Assembly (NCBI GenBank): GCA_937864115.1
Contig: CALMII010000027.1
Coordinates: 1 to 64,000 of the forward strand
Length of the DNA: 64,000 bases
Reading direction: 5' to 3'
Source: an uncultured Steroidobacter sp.
GTDB lineage: Bacteria > Pseudomonadota > Gammaproteobacteria > Steroidobacterales > Steroidobacteraceae
A program made the position numbers and the translations under genes. The notes under the pieces are model-generated. The model searched no databases, had not been told where the DNA came from, and worked only from the letters and a program-made list of their open reading frames with translations. Shown piece after piece: positions 45,927 through 54,179 of the stretch; the first letter of the stretch is position 1; every line of letters begins with the position of its first letter.

Positions 45927-47792
45927 ATGCCCGTGCTCACGGCCGACAAAGTCCTCGTCACGATCGGAACGCCCTGCTCGATGTCCGCGGTCGGCGGCAC
46001 GGAGAGCTATCTCGCGCGGGTCGGCGGCAAGCCCGAGTTCATCGCCTACGCGGCGTTCGATGCCGGGTTGATCGACATCGAGAATCCCGCGTCGGCCTCG
46101 CCGACGTTCCGCTGGAATCAGGGCGAGGACGCCGGACAGCCGGCGACGCTGCAGCAGATCGAACAGCTCTGCGGCGAGCGGCTGCGGGCCAATCTCGGCA
46201 TCCGCTACATCGAGGAACTGACCGCACTCGGTTCCGCCGCCGTCACCGACATCGCGGCGAGCCTGCCGCACGACATCGGCAGCGGCGGGTTGCGTCGCCA
46301 GGCCGGCCTCGGCTATCGCGAAGTGCGCGACTCCGCGCTCAAGGACATGTACGGATTGTTCGACGACGATCCGCGACTCGGGCCGTCGCTGCAATCGCAG
46401 CTCTTCCTCTATGCCGGTCTCGGTGCGCTCGCGGCCCTGCCGGCGCCGCTCGCCGAACTGCTGCCGGACCCTTACGATTTCCGCATCGCCGCGGCGACTG
46501 CGTTTCAGGGCCTGGATTCCCTGGCGCAGCTGCGTGCCGCGCGCGTGCTCGATGTGCAGACGGACAAGCTGCGCGACAAGTTCGCCGCGCGGCTTGCGAA
46601 CTCGCTCTCTTCGCACGGGCCGGCGCTGATCGCGACGATGCTGGCGCCGTCGTATCCGCTGAGCAAATCGTTGAAGAATCCCGCGTTGCTCGATTCGCTG
46701 CGCGGACCGGAAGGTTTCACGCGCGTGCCGCAGACGCCGCTGAATGCGGTCGGCGCCTGCGCGTCGAGTTCCATCGCGCTGGCCGACATCGCGCCGCAGC
46801 TGCTGCTCGACTATCCCGGTTTCCATCGTCCGCGACTCGCGCTGTGGACGGCTGCCGATGCCGCGACCCGGCCGGACTGGCAGATCCTCGACGCCTTCGG
46901 TTCCGGCGCGCTCATGACGCACGGCAAGCTCGATGCGCTGAATCAGACGCGCGCTGCCGCGGAACGGCGCGGCGTCGCCGACTGCCTGGCGCCGTTCGAT
47001 GTCGATGCCAACGGCACCGTCGTCGGCGAAGGCGGATCGGGCGTGCTGATCACGACGCTCGACTTCGCGCTGCGCAACTTCCTCGACATCACCTCGATCA
47101 TCGTCGGCTGGGGCCAGAGCGGCGAGGCCGGAGGCAAGGCGCACTTCGCCGGCGTCGGTTTCGGCGGCGAGAACGCGATCCTGCATGCCTTCGAAATCGC
47201 GTGGCGCGCCCACGGCTACGGCGTCGCCGATTTCCAGTACCTCGTCGCCCACGCGACCGGCACGCGCACGAATTCCAAGACCGATCTCACCACCGCCGCC
47301 AACGCGCGCCTCACTGCAGCCGCACGGCAGGGCATCCAGGGGGCGCTGCCGCCGATGAAAGTCGGCACGCCGAAGGCCGTCGGCGACGGCCACACGATGG
47401 GTGAAACGGGACTCAAGAGCGCCGCCCAGGCGATCCAGTACCTGCTCGGCGAACAGGCCGTCGGCGTACCGACGCTGCGGCATCTCGATCCGGATCTCAG
47501 CGACGTGGCGCAATCCTTCACGCTGCAGGCCGCACCGCTGGCCGGCGACCGCGATGGCGGCGCGCTGTGCGCGACGCAGGGATTCGGCGGCTACAACGGC
47601 GCGATCGCATTGCGCGGCGCCAACGCCGACGCCTTCAGGCGTTACTCGCCGGACCGGAATGTGCTGGCCGCCTACCTGGAACGCTGGCCGGAACTGCGCG
47701 CGGAACGCGTGTTGCGCGAGCGTGCCGCGCGGCTCCAGCGCGGCAGCGCGCTGGAGCTGGCGGCGAGACATCGGTGGAAGGGGATGGAGTGA
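45927..47792 (+). CDS. Unusual beta-ketoacyl-synthase-like protein
   Basis: This 621-residue protein is longer than FabB/FabF (about 410). It carries thiolase-fold active-site elements: Cys278 in VGACASSSIAL, His442 in VAHATGTRTN, and His489 in KAVGDGHTMGETG, where the usual Lys-x3-Gly-His spacing is one residue longer. The N-terminal 270 residues contain long inserts between KS blocks. Acyl carrier, malonyl transferase or reductase genes are not adjacent, so this is a stand-alone condensing-type enzyme of unknown substrate. The N-terminal VTIGTPCSMSAVGG is unusual for the family. It may be a polyketide or lipid-related enzyme. Confidence 0.75.
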   Translation: MPVLTADKVLVTIGTPCSMSAVGGTESYLARVGGKPEFIAYAAFDAGLIDIENPASASPTFRWNQGEDAGQPATLQQIEQLCGERLRANLGIRYIEELTALGSAAVTDIAASLPHDIGSGGLRRQAGLGYREVRDSALKDMYGLFDDDPRLGPSLQSQLFLYAGLGALAALPAPLAELLPDPYDFRIAAATAFQGLDSLAQLRAARVLDVQTDKLRDKFAARLANSLSSHGPALIATMLAPSYPLSKSLKNPALLDSLRGPEGFTRVPQTPLNAVGACASSSIALADIAPQLLLDYPGFHRPRLALWTAADAATRPDWQILDAFGSGALMTHGKLDALNQTRAAAERRGVADCLAPFDVDANGTVVGEGGSGVLITTLDFALRNFLDITSIIVGWGQSGEAGGKAHFAGVGFGGENAILHAFEIAWRAHGYGVADFQYLVAHATGTRTNSKTDLTTAANARLTAAARQGIQGALPPMKVGTPKAVGDGHTMGETGLKSAAQAIQYLLGEQAVGVPTLRHLDPDLSDVAQSFTLQAAPLAGDRDGGALCATQGFGGYNGAIALRGANADAFRRYSPDRNVLAAYLERWPELRAERVLRERAARLQRGSALELAARHRWKGME

Positions 47793-47815
47793 GACGCTGG
47801 TCCTCCGCGGCGCTT

Positions 47816-47887
47816 ACTTGTGGGGCCGGCTTCAGCCGGCCTGAATCGAAGAGTCAGGCTGAAGCCTGACCTACAGGAAGAAGCCGG
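47816..47887. repeat. Family A palindromic element
   Basis: A GCCGGC hairpin and a CAGGCT hairpin lie between the KS-like gene and a convergent small secreted-protein gene. Bounds are CTTGTGGGG and CCTACAGGAAGAAG. Confidence 0.85.
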
Positions 47888-47898
47888 CTCGGAAAGGG

Positions 47899-48273
47899 TC
47901 AGTCCTTCTTCCCCGTAAACGTCCCATCGCCGAAATCGCCGAGCGACACCTTGCCCTTCATGGTGTCGCCATCGACCGTGCCGCTGTAGACCACGGTCAC
48001 CGACTGGCCCTGCCCTTCCACCGTGTACTTGAGCGTCACTTCGTTGCCGCTCACCGTGCCGGTGACGGCGGCTTCGCCGAGCTGTCCCTTGTAGTGTCCG
48101 GTCACGTTCGTGCCTTCCTGCTTCAGGCTGAAGTGCGGGCTGCCCGTACCGGCCGGCGTCTCGACCGACATCGTCCACTCGCCGGTGACGTTGGCATCGG
48201 CGGCGAGTGCGACCGTTCCGACCAGGGCGAACGCGGCAGCGGCGGCAACGAACAGTCTGCGTACGGAATTCAT
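47899..48273 (-). CDS. Hypothetical small secreted protein
   Basis: This 124-residue protein has a signal peptide (MNSVRRLFVAAAAAFALVG...LAA) and a mature part of short beta strands rich in Gly and Thr (GEWTMSVET, VTGHYKGQLG, VSGNEVTLKYTVEG, GTVDGDTMKGKV). This pattern suggests a small beta barrel of the avidin/lipocalin style. No Cys. It is divergent from the next diguanylate cyclase by 197 bases and converges on the KS-like gene. Function unknown. Confidence 0.6.
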   Translation of the reverse strand: MNSVRRLFVAAAAAFALVGTVALAADANVTGEWTMSVETPAGTGSPHFSLKQEGTNVTGHYKGQLGEAAVTGTVSGNEVTLKYTVEGQGQSVTVVYSGTVDGDTMKGKVSLGDFGDGTFTGKKD

Positions 48274-48470
48274 GACTCTCTCCGGTGTGGAATGCGTGGA
48301 TTCGAGAACAAAGCCGTTCTGAGGGCGGCTTGTAGTGCATCATGCCGCCTGACATTCCGACTGCGAAGAGGGGCCACGAAAGTTCACGGCGTGCCCGCGC
48401 CTCTTTCCGCTCTGCGGTCCGAAAGAACTATGCAACAATGCCCGCACTGCACCGCGCCGATATCTGACCG

Positions 48471-49688
48471 ATGAAGAATGAGCTGAGGCAGTTTTCCCCG
48501 CGAACCTTCTGGGTAGTCACGCTGATCGCAGCCGCCGTGCTGTGCGGCATCGTTGCGATTCCGCAGATGCTCTCGCAGCGCGCGCGCCTGGAAGTGCTGC
48601 GTTCGCATGTCGGCGAAGTGGCGCAGCTCGCGGCCAGCGTGGTCGACGGCGACCTGCACCGGCAGTTGCTGGAGCCGGCCAACTACACGCCCGAACTCTA
48701 TGCACGTACCGTGCGGCCGCTGGTGAAGTTCCATTCGGCCGATCCCGACATCTTCTATGTCTACACGATGGTCGAGCGCGAGGGAAAAACCTTCTTCGTC
48801 GTCGACACGGCCGCCTCCGACGACCTCGTCACGAAGCGCACGCTGCGCGCCTCTGCGTACATGGAGCCGTTCGAAACGATCGACAAGGAACCCGATGCCG
48901 ACTGGCTGCAGCGCATCGCCGCCGGGCAGACCTATGTCTATCCGAAGTTCCTGCGCGACGAATACGGAAATTTCCTCTCGGGACACGCGCCCATCTACGA
49001 CAGCCAGGGCCGCTACAGCGGCTTCGTCGGCGTCGACTTCGATCTGCAGTACCACCTCGCACGCGAAGCCCGTTTCCAGGTCATCACCATCGGCACGATC
49101 TGCGTGGCGCTCGCCGCCGCGCTCCTCATCGGCTACCTCGCCGCCCGTTACGACCAGCAGATCCATTACCGGCTGGACCAGCAGTACCAGATCTCGATGC
49201 GCGACGAGCTGACGCAACTGCTCAACCGGCGCGGCGCCCTGTCCTCCGTCGAACGGGCGCTCGCCACCGGTGCGTCGAGTTACGCCGCCATCGTGGTCGA
49301 TCTCGATGGGCTGAAAACCATCAACGACAATCACGGCCACGTCGCCGGCGACGACTTTCTCGTCCGCGTCGCCAACGCGATCAAGGCCAGCGTGCGCGAC
49401 GCGGACGTCTGTGCACGCCTCGGAGGCGACGAGTTCCTGGTGTTCGCCGCCGGCTGCGATCTGGATGCGGCGACAGAAATCGCGCGGCGCGTGCTCGCGC
49501 GAGTGGGCACACCGGAATCAGCCGGCGCGCCCGGCGCCTACGGCGTGTCCATCGGCATCTGCGTCGCCTCGCCGCCCGACGTCAGCTTCGAATCAATGTA
49601 TCGCTGCGCCGACAAGGCGCTCTACCGCGCCAAGTCCACCGGCCGCAACCGCTTCGTGATCCACGATCCGCTCGATGCGCCGGCGTGA
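48471..49688 (+). CDS. Diguanylate cyclase with a PDC-like extracytoplasmic sensor
   Basis: This 405-residue protein has a membrane helix at about residues 14-33. A periplasmic sensor follows (about 35-205) with an FYVYTMVEREG strand and ending GFVGVDFDLQYH, typical of double-Cache/PDC sensors. After a second helix at about 210-230 comes a GGDEF domain with GGDEF at 318-322 and Arg309-x2-Asp312 as inhibitory site. The domain starts at LTQLLNRRG. It likely converts an extracellular small-molecule signal to c-di-GMP. It is the second cyclase within 6 kb. A family C repeat follows the stop. Confidence 0.92.
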   Translation: MKNELRQFSPRTFWVVTLIAAAVLCGIVAIPQMLSQRARLEVLRSHVGEVAQLAASVVDGDLHRQLLEPANYTPELYARTVRPLVKFHSADPDIFYVYTMVEREGKTFFVVDTAASDDLVTKRTLRASAYMEPFETIDKEPDADWLQRIAAGQTYVYPKFLRDEYGNFLSGHAPIYDSQGRYSGFVGVDFDLQYHLAREARFQVITIGTICVALAAALLIGYLAARYDQQIHYRLDQQYQISMRDELTQLLNRRGALSSVERALATGASSYAAIVVDLDGLKTINDNHGHVAGDDFLVRVANAIKASVRDADVCARLGGDEFLVFAAGCDLDAATEIARRVLARVGTPESAGAPGAYGVSIGICVASPPDVSFESMYRCADKALYRAKSTGRNRFVIHDPLDAPA

Positions 49689-49700
49689 GAGAGCCAAGAA

Positions 49701-49864
49701 GGTTTCACACAGAGTTCAAGGCAAAGAAGAAGACATTTTCCACGGGGAACACGGGGAACACGGGGTCGGAACAGAAAAGATCTTTTTCTTGTCCCCGTGT
49801 TCCCCGTGCCCCCCGTGGAAATTTCTTCTTCCTCCGAACTCTGTGATCTTCTCTGTGTGAAATC
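49701..49864. repeat. Family C long palindrome
   Basis: Arms start GGTTTCACACAGAGTTCA, go through TTTTCCACGGGGAACACGGG, turn near AGAAAAGATCTTTTTCTT and end CTCTGTGTGAAATC. It fills the gap between the convergent diguanylate cyclase and LysR genes. Confidence 0.9.
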
Positions 49865-49870
49865 TCTTCT

Positions 49871-50752
49871 TCACACCCCCCATCGCTCGCGACACAGCGC
49901 GAGGAAGCGCGCGCCGGCCTGCGACATGGGCTGGTGCTTGAGATAGTAGACGCCGACTTGGCGGTCGATGCGGGAGAACGGCAGGCCTTCGATGGGCACG
50001 AGGTTCGCGGGCAGGTGGGTCACCAGGTCCGACACATAAGTGACGCCCTTGCCTTCGGCCACCAGCGCCAGGCGCAGATCCATGTGGCTGACTTCCCACA
50101 CCGACGCGAAGGCATTTCGCAGGCGGTCGCCGCTCGGGCGGCGCGCGAGATCGTCGAGGTAGGACGTGACGAGCGGCAGCGTGCGCAGGATGCCCTGCGG
50201 ATCGCGGCGCAGCGCATCGCGGCTCGGATGATCGGCGGCGATCAGCAGGCGGCGCGTTTCGGAAAAGCAGGCGTGGATCGCGAAGTAGTCGGGCATCGAA
50301 TGCTGCAGCGGCCCGAAGCCCAGCTCCCAGCGGCCTTCGGACACGCCGTAGACGATCTCGCGGCTCGGCGCGACGACGACCTTGAAGCGGGTCAGCGGAT
50401 TGCGTTCCGAGAAATCCTTGAGCAGCGCGACGCCGAAGCGCGCATTCGCCGCCGGCGACATCGCGAGCGACAGCGTCGAGCGCGCGCCCGACCTGATCTG
50501 CGCGATGTCGGCGAGCGTTTCGCGCTCCTCGTTCATCATGGTCTCGGCGAAGCGCAGCAGGCGGATGCCTGCCTCGGTCAGTTGCGGCGGATTGCCCCGC
50601 CGCAGCAGCACGGTGCCGAGGCGGTGTTCGAGATTCGCGATCGCCTGACTGACCGCCGACTGGGAAATGTCGAGCCGCTCGGCGGCGCGGCTGAAGCCGC
50701 CGGCTTCGATGACGGCGTGAAAACAGCGGATTTCATTGCGCTCGATCTGCAT
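49871..50752 (-). CDS. LysR family transcriptional regulator
   Basis: This 293-residue regulator has the helix-turn-helix at residues 4-60 (IRCFHAVIEAGGFSRAAERL, SQSAVSQAIANLEHRLG). The inducer-binding domain follows (SLAMSPAANARFG onward). The ATG at 50752 starts the canonical domain; the longer frame to 50812 has no function. It is on the same strand as, and 59 bases downstream of, the six-helix chemoreceptor, so it may be in one transcript with it. Targets are not indicated. The terminal RERWGV is close to the family C repeat. Confidence 0.88.
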   Translation of the reverse strand: MQIERNEIRCFHAVIEAGGFSRAAERLDISQSAVSQAIANLEHRLGTVLLRRGNPPQLTEAGIRLLRFAETMMNEERETLADIAQIRSGARSTLSLAMSPAANARFGVALLKDFSERNPLTRFKVVVAPSREIVYGVSEGRWELGFGPLQHSMPDYFAIHACFSETRRLLIAADHPSRDALRRDPQGILRTLPLVTSYLDDLARRPSGDRLRNAFASVWEVSHMDLRLALVAEGKGVTYVSDLVTHLPANLVPIEGLPFSRIDRQVGVYYLKHQPMSQAGARFLALCRERWGV

Positions 50753-50811
50753 GGGGCGATTGTCGCCCGGATCGGCAGCGATGCAAGGGCCGCGCGACGG
50801 CGCGGCAGGCA

Positions 50812-52284
50812 TCAGGCAACGCGGGCGAGCGGTGTCTCCACGGCGGCCGCGGGACGCGCACGGAATGCGGCCTCGCGACGCTCGACTTCGAACACGGCAA
50901 TCGCGCGGATCAGCCCGGCGCCCTGCTCACGCAGCTGTTCGGACGAATGCGCCATCGATTCCACCAGCGTGGAATTCTGTCGGGTGATCGACTCGATCTG
51001 CGAGACGGCCTGGTTCACCTGGTCGATGCCGCTGCTCTGCTGCTGCGCCGAGCGATGGAAATCCTTCACGATGTCCGTCACCTGCTGCACGCTCCGGACG
51101 ACTTCGGTCATGGTCGCGCCGGCCTGATCGACGAGCGAACTGCCGACGCTGACGTTGCGGACCGAGGTCTCGATCAGCGTCTTGATTTCGCGCGCCGCGG
51201 TGGCGCTGCGCTGCGCGAGGCTGCGCACTTCGGACGCGACCACGGCGAAGCCGCGACCCTGATCGCCGGCGCGCGCCGCCTCGACCGCGGCGTTCAATGC
51301 GAGCAGGTTGGTCTGGAAGGCGATCTCGTCGATCACGCCGATGATGTCGGCGATCCGCGATGACGAACGGTTGATCTCGCCCATGGTATCGACGACCTGC
51401 GAGACGACTTCGCCGCCGCGCGCCGCGACTTTCACCGCGGACTCGACCAGGCCGTTGGCGTGTCGTGCCTGGTCTTCATTGTTGCGCACGATGTCGGTGA
51501 GCTGGCTCAGCGCATCCGTCGTCTGCGTCAGCGCGGAAGCCTGCGCCTGCGTGCGCGACGACAGTTCGTCGCTGCCGGTGGCCATGCCGTTCGCGGCTTC
51601 GGCCACGGTGTCCGTGCCGGAGCGGATCGAATCGATGACGTGGCGCAGGCGGCCGACGATATCGCTGAACGCGCGTCCCGCGACGCTGCTCGTATGCGAC
51701 TGCACCGACAGATCCACCTTGCCGCTCTCGGCACGCATCGCCCGCAGGATGTTGAGCAGTTCCGCGGCCTGCAGCGCTTCGCGGCGCAGCACGATCGCGA
51801 GGTACGACAGCACGGCCGTTTCGACGACGACATAGGCCGCATGCGTGAACACGATGCCGAGCCCCGGCGTCGTGAAGCAGTTGAGCCCGAAGCCCATCTG
51901 CTGCAGGTAGTTGAACGACAGGTGATGGACCGCAGCCACCGCGGCGCCCATGACGATGGGCCGCCAGTCGCAATAGCACAGCAGGAAGGCCAGCAGCACG
52001 AAGATGCCGAAGTGCAGCTCGGTCATGCCGAGCGATTGATGAATGTGCAGTGCGCAGAACACCATCAGCGAAGCAGCGACCGTCAGGCGCGTCGCGAGCG
52101 ACCCCGGCCAGGCATAGGCCAGGAATGACGGAATCACGGCCGCCGGAATGGCGACCAGCAGCGCCGCGCCCCAGGTGCCGTGCCAGGGCGCCAGGGCAAA
52201 CGACAGGGCGGCAAGCGCCCAGATCACACCGATCAGCAGACGATCGGCGCGGACATGGGTCGAATGGAGGGGATCGAGGGGCAT
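50812..52284 (-). CDS. Methyl-accepting chemotaxis protein with a six-helix membrane sensor
   Basis: This 490-residue receptor lacks the usual periplasmic domain. About six membrane helices fill residues 18-170 (VIWALAALSFALAPW, AALLVAIPAAVIPSFLAYAW, LTVAASLMVFCALHIH, and others). A HAMP-less linker leads to a complete signalling coiled coil with tip [20 protein letters not shown]. No CheR-tether pentapeptide ends the chain. His and Trp residues within the membrane part (HIHQSLG, AVHHLSFNYLQ) could sense metal, oxygen or membrane energy. The start at 52284 was chosen because the preceding 75 codons are low-complexity. A LysR gene follows on the same strand. Confidence 0.9.
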   Translation of the reverse strand: MPLDPLHSTHVRADRLLIGVIWALAALSFALAPWHGTWGAALLVAIPAAVIPSFLAYAWPGSLATRLTVAASLMVFCALHIHQSLGMTELHFGIFVLLAFLLCYCDWRPIVMGAAVAAVHHLSFNYLQQMGFGLNCFTTPGLGIVFTHAAYVVVETAVLSYLAIVLRREALQAAELLNILRAMRAESGKVDLSVQSHTSSVAGRAFSDIVGRLRHVIDSIRSGTDTVAEAANGMATGSDELSSRTQAQASALTQTTDALSQLTDIVRNNEDQARHANGLVESAVKVAARGGEVVSQVVDTMGEINRSSSRIADIIGVIDEIAFQTNLLALNAAVEAARAGDQGRGFAVVASEVRSLAQRSATAAREIKTLIETSVRNVSVGSSLVDQAGATMTEVVRSVQQVTDIVKDFHRSAQQQSSGIDQVNQAVSQIESITRQNSTLVESMAHSSEQLREQGAGLIRAIAVFEVERREAAFRARPAAAVETPLARVA

Positions 52285-52523
52285 GTCGACGAATGAGCGA
52301 CGGGGATGTCCGTCTTCTTCCTGCTGTATCGGCAGCACCCTCACGGGGATTGAGCGACGGGTTTCACGGTTTGCGCAGCTGCCGCGCCGATCACTGTCAT
52401 TAATGACCGGATCAGCGAAAGCGATGGCATCGCTCCACCTGATAGCCGCATCGCGCCCACGGCGTCGCGCCGGCCGCGTCGCCGGGCTACTGTCGTCGCA
52501 GGTTCTCAACGGCGGAGCGGGTC

Positions 52524-53711
52524 ATGACTACGGCAGCGACGGAAGTCCACAAGGGTCTGGAAGGCGTCGTCGTCGACACGACCTCGACCTCGCTCGTGGA
52601 TGGCACGGCGGGCGCGCTGTACTACCGCGGCTATCCCATCGAAACGCTGGTGAACCATCGGTTCGCCGAAGTCATGCACCTGATCGTGTTCGGCGAACTG
52701 CCGTCGGCGCGCCGGCTCGCGGAAGTCGAGGACTACCTGTGGCATGCAGGACACCTGCCGGCGGAGCTGGCCGCGACGCTGCATCTGATGGCGCGCAACG
52801 GCGCGCATCCGATGGCGACGCTGCAGGCGATCACGCCGCTGCTGGCGCAGGAGCCGCCGTTGCAGCGGCTCGGCCGCACTGACGCGGAAGAGGAAGGACT
52901 CGTCATCGCCGCGCGTCTGCCGGCGGCCATCGCGCTGATCCATTCGGCGCTGGAGGATCACGCGGCCTATCCGTATCCGGCCTCGCGCCGTTACGGTGAA
53001 CGCTATCTGCAGCTGCTGACCGGGCACGCGCCATCGGCCGAGGCGGTCGATGCCTTCGAAACGCTGCAGATCCTGCAGCTCGATCACGGATTCAATGCGA
53101 GCACGTTCACCGCGCGCGTCGTGACGTCGACGCTCGCGCCGCCCGCCTCGGCGCTGTCGGCAGCGATGGGCGCGCTGTACGGGCCGTTGCACGGCGCCGC
53201 CGACCAGGGCGCACTGGAAATGGCGATCGAAGTCGGCGAACCGCAGCATGCGAAGGCCTTCGTCGCCGGGTGCCTGGCGAGCGGCCGCAAGGTGCTGGGC
53301 ATGGGTCATCGCGAGTACCGCGTCGTCGACCCGCGCGCGAAGGTGCTGAAGACGCTCGCCGAGCGCAGCGCCGTCGAGTTCCCGCATCGCCGCCTGCTCA
53401 ACACGCTGAGCGCCGTCGAGGCTGCGTTCGTCGACCAGACCAGCAGCAAGAAGCGCCCGCTGCGCGCCAACATGGAGTTCTACAAGGGCGTGCTGTGCCT
53501 GTCGCTCGGCATCGCGAAGGAATACTTCACCGCCACCTTCGCCGCCTCGCGCGCGTTCGGCTGGCTGGCGCACATCGTCGAACAGCTCGCGGACAACCGC
53601 ATCATCCGGCCGGCGGCGCTGTATGTCGGGCCGGGGCCGCGGGTGCCGGAGGAGTCCAGCAGACCGCAAAGGACCGCTGATCCCCTCCTCCGCGTAGCGG
53701 GGGAGGGTTAG
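52524..53711 (+). CDS. Citrate synthase family protein
   Basis: This 395-residue protein belongs to the citrate / 2-methylcitrate synthase family. The catalytic His pair is His223 in GPLHGAAD and His262 in GMGHREYRVVDPRAKVL, a well-conserved motif. The third catalytic residue is expected in NVDFYSG, but the protein has NMEFYKG (Glu318). The C-terminal 14 or so residues come from a family B repeat. Most relatives extend with a helix here. It sits alone beside the ilv operon. Whether it makes citrate or methylcitrate is unclear. Confidence 0.85.
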   Translation: MTTAATEVHKGLEGVVVDTTSTSLVDGTAGALYYRGYPIETLVNHRFAEVMHLIVFGELPSARRLAEVEDYLWHAGHLPAELAATLHLMARNGAHPMATLQAITPLLAQEPPLQRLGRTDAEEEGLVIAARLPAAIALIHSALEDHAAYPYPASRRYGERYLQLLTGHAPSAEAVDAFETLQILQLDHGFNASTFTARVVTSTLAPPASALSAAMGALYGPLHGAADQGALEMAIEVGEPQHAKAFVAGCLASGRKVLGMGHREYRVVDPRAKVLKTLAERSAVEFPHRRLLNTLSAVEAAFVDQTSSKKRPLRANMEFYKGVLCLSLGIAKEYFTATFAASRAFGWLAHIVEQLADNRIIRPAALYVGPGPRVPEESSRPQRTADPLLRVAGEG

Positions 53712-53790
53712 GGTGGGGGCAGCAACGCAACTACGCTGCTTGATTCAAGACCCCCATCCTGTCCTTCCCCCGCTGCGCGGAGGAAGGGAC
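53680..53790 (-). repeat. Family B element at the end of the citrate synthase gene, reversed
   Basis: Left half TCCCCTCCTCCGCGTAGCGG is the reverse-oriented arm; right half TCCTTCCCCCGCTGCGCGGA is the forward arm. The left half supplies the last codons and the stop of the gene, read as DPLLRVAGEG. Compared with coding copies, the halves face inwards. Confidence 0.8.
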
Positions 53791-53806
53791 GCGCTTGACG
53801 CAGTGC

Positions 53807-53892
53807 CATGGGGCTTCAGCCGGCTCTGGGGAGTCAGGCTGTGACCGAAGGAAATCCCGCGGGAAAGCCTGACCTGCAGCCCTGACCTGCAC
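53807..53892. repeat. Family A composite element
   Basis: A partial GCCGGC hairpin, then CAGGC/GCCTG arms enclosing the TGTGACCGAAGGAAATCCCG insert seen elsewhere with GCCGGC arms, then repeated CCTGACCTGCA. It precedes the ilv leader. Confidence 0.8.
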
Positions 53893-53958
53893 CTTTCCGT
53901 CTTGCAGGATCGCCGCGCCGCTGGCTATAGTCCGCCCGTCTCCCTTACGTACCCGTGC

Positions 53959-54072
53959 ATGACTCCTACCCTGCCGACCGCGTCTTCGACCGCTGCGATC
54001 CTCGCAGGTCCGGTCGTGCGCGTCGTCAATGTCGTAGTAGTCGTCGTCAATGTAGTCACCGCTGCGCCGTAG
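53959..54072 (+). CDS. ilvL: Valine-rich leader peptide of the acetolactate synthase gene
   Basis: This 37-residue open frame, in a different frame from the synthase, has 12 Val codons, 10 of them in the last third (VVRVVNVVVVVVNVV). This is the hallmark of an attenuation leader: ribosome stalling on scarce Val-tRNA would block formation of the downstream terminator. Ile and Leu codons are few (1 and 2). It ends 25 bases before a terminator hairpin. A longer in-frame reading of the synthase from 53955 passes through the leader and terminator and is therefore not the real start. Confidence 0.85.
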   Translation: MTPTLPTASSTAAILAGPVVRVVNVVVVVVNVVTAAP

Positions 54073-54097
54073 GGGCCTTTAGTCACGCGATCCACTC

Positions 54098-54130
54098 ACC
54101 CCCTGCAGGCGCAAGCCGGCAGGGGGTTTT
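54098..54130 (+). terminator. ilv attenuator terminator
   Basis: ACCCCCTGC pairs with GCAGGGGGT (9 base pairs), with a loop that contains a smaller GGC/GCC pair and a TTTT run right after. It lies between the valine-rich leader and the synthase start, 50 bases before the ATG at 54180. Confidence 0.85.
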
Positions 54131-54179
54131 CATTATCTCCGCCGGCAAAGTCTTCAGGGGTTCCAACCAGGAACCTCCC

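Noticed and set aside
53955..54179. Upstream extension of the acetolactate synthase reading frame to 53955
   Set aside because: It runs through a valine-rich leader in another frame and a terminator hairpin, and has no homology-like content; the ATG at 54180 with AGGA begins the conserved protein.
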